Below, piece after piece: positions 61,143-64,000 of a stretch of DNA of 64,000 nt. Position 1 is the stretch's first letter. The number at the start of each line of letters is the position of its first letter. The position numbers were made by a program, and so were the translations under genes. This stretch comes from Deltaproteobacteria bacterium (GTDB lineage Bacteria; Desulfobacterota; Desulfuromonadia; Geobacterales; Pseudopelobacteraceae): NCBI GenBank assembly GCA_016182975.1, contig JACPFJ010000001.1, forward strand, positions 1 through 64,000. Reading direction: 5' to 3'. The notes beneath the pieces are model-generated. The model had not been told where the DNA came from, made no database searches, and worked only from the letters and a program-made list of their open reading frames with translations.

Positions 61143-61855
61143 CGGGCCCTGCCTCCCGCCGCCAGGAGTTCACGGCACTCCCTGGCCAGCGGCAGAGTGA
61201 TCCTGCGTTTCTCGGCCATGGAGAGACGATAGAGCGCCTCGAAAACGGCGATCAACTCGCCCACCTCGCGGCTGGCCGTGACAAGGATGTATTCCATCAC
61301 CTCGTCCGGCACGCGTACCTGGCGATCATCGGCAATCTTCATCAGGATCATGCGGCGGGAGCGGTCGTCGGAGGCGTCCACGCGGGCCACCAGCCCCCAC
61401 AAAAGGCGCGAGACCAGATGGTCGTCCAGACCGGGAAGCTCGCGGGGGGGGTACAGGCCGGCCAGGGCGACCTTGCGGCCGCTGCCGTGAAAATCGTTGA
61501 ACAACTGCCACAGGGCGGCCCGCAGGGCCGCATCATCGGGGAGCAGCTGCAGGTCGTCCACGATCAGCGCCGCGCTCCCGGCGAAGCGGGAGGAGAGCCC
61601 TTCCGGCGTGAATGCCTCGCCGCAGGACAGGTACGGGACGGGACAGGAACCGGCCACGTTCAGTGTCTGAACTACGGCCTTGAGCAGGTGGGTCTTGCCG
61701 GAGCCTGAAGGGCCGTGGAGATAGAGCAGGTTCTCCGGATCGGCCGGATCGGCGATGCGCCGGGCAAACTGCAGGGCCGCCGCGTTGCCGTCGCAGACGA
61801 CAAAGCTCTCGAAGCTGAAGGCAGGGGTGACGGGGAACTCGAAGAACTGCTGCAT
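61139..61855 (-). CDS. DnaA-family ATPase (Hda-like)
   Basis: 238 aa. The AAA+ core of DnaA without its DNA-binding domain: SFESFVVCDGNAAALQFARR, Walker A LHGPSGSGKTHLL, Walker B SAALIVDDLQLLPD, sensor II region ASREVGELIAVFEALYRLSM. Hda proteins inactivate DnaA-ATP with the sliding clamp; the N-terminal QQFFEFPV may be the clamp-binding motif. Two bases separate it from ruvB upstream. Confidence 0.88.
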   Translation of the reverse strand: MQQFFEFPVTPAFSFESFVVCDGNAAALQFARRIADPADPENLLYLHGPSGSGKTHLLKAVVQTLNVAGSCPVPYLSCGEAFTPEGLSSRFAGSAALIVDDLQLLPDDAALRAALWQLFNDFHGSGRKVALAGLYPPRELPGLDDHLVSRLLWGLVARVDASDDRSRRMILMKIADDRQVRVPDEVMEYILVTASREVGELIAVFEALYRLSMAEKRRITLPLARECRELLAAGGRAR

Positions 61856-61857
61856 CG

Positions 61858-62877
61858 TCAGAACAACTTTCCCTGGGGGGGCTCGGGCGCGATGCGGCCG
61901 AAGTGCAGATAGGCGGCGCGGGTGGCCACCCGGCCGCGGGGGGTGCGGTTGAGGAAACCGTTCTGTATCAGGAACGGCTCGTAGACGTCCTCGATGGTGT
62001 CGCTCTCCTCGCTGATGGCCGCCGCGATGGTGTCCAGCCCCACCGGTCCGCCGCCGAACTTGTCGATGATGGTCAGGAGGATCATGCGATCCATCTGGTC
62101 GAAGCCCATGTGATCGATCTCCAGGAGCTCCAGGGTGGCCCGCACCACGTCACGGGTGATGACGCCGTCGGCCCTGACCTGGGCGAAATCGCGCACGCGC
62201 CTGAGCATGCGGTTGGCGATGCGCGGCGTGCCGCGGCTGCGGCGCGAGAGTTCATCGGCCCCCTCCGCTTCGATCTCCATCCCCAGGATGCGCGAAGAGC
62301 GGGTGATGATGGTGGCCAGTTCCTGATCAGTGTAGAACTCCAGGCGCGAGATGACCCCGAAGCGGTCGCGAAGCGGCGAGGAGAGCAGCCCGGCGCGGGT
62401 CGTGGCGCCGACTAGGGTGAAGCGGGGGAGGTCCAGCTTGATGCTGCGGGCGCTCGGCCCCTGGCCGATGATGATGTCGAGCTGGAAGTCCTCCATGGCG
62501 GGGTAGAGGATCTCCTCCACCACGTGGGAGAGACGGTGGATCTCGTCGATAAAGAGGACGTCGTGCGGCTCCAGGTTGGTCAGGATGGCGGCCAGGTCGC
62601 CGGGGCGCTCGATGACCGGCCCGGAGGTGGACTTGATGTTGACCCCCATCTCGCAGGCCACGATGTTGGCCAGCGTGGTCTTGCCCAGGCCGGGCGGGCC
62701 GTAGAGCAGGACATGGTCCAGGGCCTCCCCCCTCCCCCGGGCGGCGTCGATGAACAGGCGCAGGTTCCCCTTGATCTTCTCCTGGCCGATATAATCCGCC
62801 AGGGCCCTGGGGCGCAGGGTGGCGTCAAACTGGAAATCGTCGTCGCTTCGTTCGGGGGTAATGGCGCGGGGCTGCAT
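61858..62877 (-). CDS. ruvB: Holliday junction helicase RuvB
   Basis: 339 aa. [20 protein letters not shown], Walker [19 protein letters not shown], Walker [12 protein letters not shown], sensor 1 [20 protein letters not shown], then the winged helix with [20 protein letters not shown] and [12 protein letters not shown]. Motor of branch migration. ruvA and ruvC are not upstream within the window; 350 bases of gene-free sequence precede it. Confidence 0.98.
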   Translation of the reverse strand: MQPRAITPERSDDDFQFDATLRPRALADYIGQEKIKGNLRLFIDAARGRGEALDHVLLYGPPGLGKTTLANIVACEMGVNIKSTSGPVIERPGDLAAILTNLEPHDVLFIDEIHRLSHVVEEILYPAMEDFQLDIIIGQGPSARSIKLDLPRFTLVGATTRAGLLSSPLRDRFGVISRLEFYTDQELATIITRSSRILGMEIEAEGADELSRRSRGTPRIANRMLRRVRDFAQVRADGVITRDVVRATLELLEIDHMGFDQMDRMILLTIIDKFGGGPVGLDTIAAAISEESDTIEDVYEPFLIQNGFLNRTPRGRVATRAAYLHFGRIAPEPPQGKLF

Positions 62878-63230
62878 CGCTTCTCCGGGGCTGCATGCTG
62901 GAAATTGACTGGGGAACTATGACTGAAATCGCCGCGATTGTCAAAGCCGCCTTTGGGGACGCCGGGCGAATATCGCGAGCGCGCCGGCTGATACACCCTA
63001 TTGATCAACTCGGGGGTTGCCGTTGCAGGCTGGATCGTGTCGGAAGTTTAATCATGCCGTCCTGATCCATGGAGTAACGGGTTTTTATAATCGAAATTAC
63101 CGGAGAATTGTCCCGTGTCGAGGCTGACCCCGTTGTCGGCGTTTGTATATGGTCTCCTTAGAACCTCTCGTGAGAGCCTTGGCTGACCTCTAAACCACTC
63201 CTGAAGTTATCCATCAGCGGTCGCCATTAC
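62878..63230. other. Gene-free stretch upstream of ruvB
   Basis: I see no supportable gene. A 48-codon open frame at 62920 (plus strand) has no recognisable content. The promoter of ruvB should lie here on the minus strand, but I cannot place it with confidence. Confidence 0.5.
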
Positions 63231-63413
63231 TCAGGGTTTGATATAGGCGTTCAGGCCGATAGTGACCGGCTTGCCGTCAACCGTGGCCTCAGTGACGGCA
63301 TTGCCCCGCGTACTGGCAACTACCATGGTTTTACCGGATGCCGACGGCGTCGGTTTTTCCAGGTCGATTTCAATGCAGAGTTTGTTGCCCTTGATTTCAA
63401 CTTTCATTGCCAT
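63231..63413 (-). CDS. Small conserved hypothetical protein
   Basis: 60 aa from ATG 63413 with GGGAG 8 bases upstream; a GTG at 63422 is in frame. MAMKVEIKGNKLCIEIDLEK, then PTPSASGKTMVVASTRGN and VDGKPVTIGLNAYIKP look like one small beta-rich domain. I recall similar proteins in many bacteria, with no known function. Confidence 0.75.
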   Translation of the reverse strand: MAMKVEIKGNKLCIEIDLEKPTPSASGKTMVVASTRGNAVTEATVDGKPVTIGLNAYIKP

Positions 63414-63532
63414 GGTTGACACTCCCGTTCATATAATTGACGATGACCTGTTTAAGTTTGGTGAATTCCGTATTATGTCCCCCGAATTTCCCCCGATTTG
63501 GCAAGTCATCCTTGGTTGGCGATTGTTCTTTG

Positions 63533-63668
63533 CATTGCAACTTGGTTCAATGAGGTTGCAATCGGCAGATCAAATTAACCAACTGATTTCTATATACAAA
63601 AATAAATGCGCGTCAAAAACAATGAAATGTCATTGCAACCTGTTTAATGATTAGTTGCAATCCGGCAG
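63533..63668. repeat. Pair of 36-38-bp direct repeats, each an inverted repeat
   Basis: CATTGCAACTTGGTTCAATG then AGGTTGCAATCGGCAG (63533-63568) is copied as CATTGCAACCTGTTTAATGA then TTAGTTGCAATCCGGCAG (63631-63668). The second copy covers the stop codon of the AlbA_2-like gene. Confidence 0.75.
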
Positions 63669-64000
63669 GTCTGGCCCGGGATACCACCGTGCTGCCCGCG
63701 TTGTTCCCTTGCTATGAGCAGCGCCTATCTTTGATAACTCGCGCAGCAGCACCTGTATCTGACTTCGTGAGTGTGTTGGCAATACTTGACGCAGTTCTTC
63801 CATTCGGGAGCCCGTAACATGGTTGTCTTCAATATGTTTGAGAAGAAGAGCCTTGTTCGTCTCTCGGTCCAAACCCTTTTTGCGGGTATATACCCCTTTT
63901 GCTCCCAGCGCAGCATAGAAACGGCGTGAAAGCAGATAGCGCGTACCCTTGCCACGGCCCATGCTTTCAATGGCCCCTACCTCAATCAGGCTGGGCAGGC
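63651..64000 (-). CDS. AlbA_2/RecG-like regulator, C-terminal part (runs off the window)
   Basis: The frame enters from the right edge (codons for LPSLIEVGAIESMGRGKGTR) and ends at TAA 63651. GKGTRYLLSRRFYAALGAKG and then a winged-helix-like segment (NKALLLKHIEDN, LPTHSRSQIQVLLRELSKIG) are the usual C-terminus of the AlbA_2-domain, RecG-related ATP-binding regulators, many of which belong to defence or mobile loci. The internal Met codons at 63962 and elsewhere are not the start. The N-terminal domain is outside the window. Confidence 0.75.
   Translation of the reverse strand, partial: LPSLIEVGAIESMGRGKGTRYLLSRRFYAALGAKGVYTRKKGLDRETNKALLLKHIEDNHVTGSRMEELRQVLPTHSRSQIQVLLRELSKIGAAHSKGTTRAARWYPGPDLPDCN

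Noticed and set aside
62920-63064. 48-codon plus-strand open frame upstream of ruvB
   Set aside because: No binding site, no recognisable family, and codon use unlike the neighbours.

Overview
The window is GC-rich, gene-dense bacterial DNA that most resembles a Geobacterales/Desulfuromonadales genome (Geobacter or Pelobacter-propionicus-like). I infer this from the kdsB-pyrG-kdsA gene order, the number of hybrid histidine kinases with REC, PAS and coiled-coil modules, a chemosensory cluster mixed with phosphorelay proteins, and an octaheme c-type cytochrome. No tRNA, rRNA or CRISPR array was seen.

Layout. (1) 1-7.05 kb: a sensory cluster with a tandem-PAS protein (left end missing, reading frame broken by a 17-bp deletion), a histidine kinase with a six-copy 21-residue coiled-coil repeat, an Rcp1-type response regulator, a REC-kinase and a REC-kinase-REC hybrid. 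(2) 7.6-18.6 kb: housekeeping genes valS, nadK, recN (broken frame), a DisA_N-like protein, and kdsA, pyrG and kdsB on the minus strand. A Phd/VapC-type toxin-antitoxin pair sits between valS and nadK. (3) 18.8-36.7 kb, all minus strand: a large chemosensory/phosphorelay block. In transcription order it holds an NtrC-type regulator, CheW, an MCP, a PAS hybrid kinase, a cytochrome P460-like protein, a hybrid kinase, a response regulator, a soluble MCP-like protein, STAS, CheY, CheA, REC-Hpt, CheR, CheB and an EAL-HDOD protein. A good sigma-54 promoter and upstream palindromes lie before cheW, next to the NtrC-type gene. (4) 36.8-43.6 kb: dCMP deaminase, nrdR, ribD (broken frame), ribE, ribBA, queH, a DUF2905 protein, a ferredoxin and ackA. 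(5) 43.6-45.5 kb: a group IIC intron inserted antisense at the ackA terminator. (6) 45.7-56.4 kb: a plus-strand island that starts with chrB and ends with chrA. Between them are a porin-like protein, an octaheme cytochrome, an ABC ATPase and permease, a LamG-like periplasmic protein, an MFS transporter and an ethylbenzene-dehydrogenase-type heme protein with a CX3CH motif. A diverged copy of the 3' end of the TPR gene at the right border also lies at the left border, as expected if an island had integrated into a gene end. (7) 56.5-64 kb: the TPR protein, ptsP, a J-domain/LRR fusion, a DnaA-family (Hda-like) ATPase, ruvB, a small conserved protein and the 3' end of an AlbA_2/RecG-like gene.

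A theme across the window is intergenic palindromes built from short tandem units of 7, 8 or 9 bp (several sequence families), plus other dispersed intergenic repeats. A second theme is three reading frames broken by small internal deletions (PAS array, recN, ribD). These may be real or may be sequence or assembly errors; ribD and recN are usually kept intact, so the raw reads should be checked.

The strongest candidate for a new system is the chrB-to-chrA island. It joins a chromate sensor/regulator and chromate transporter to envelope redox proteins and may be a periplasmic oxyanion reduction or detoxification module.
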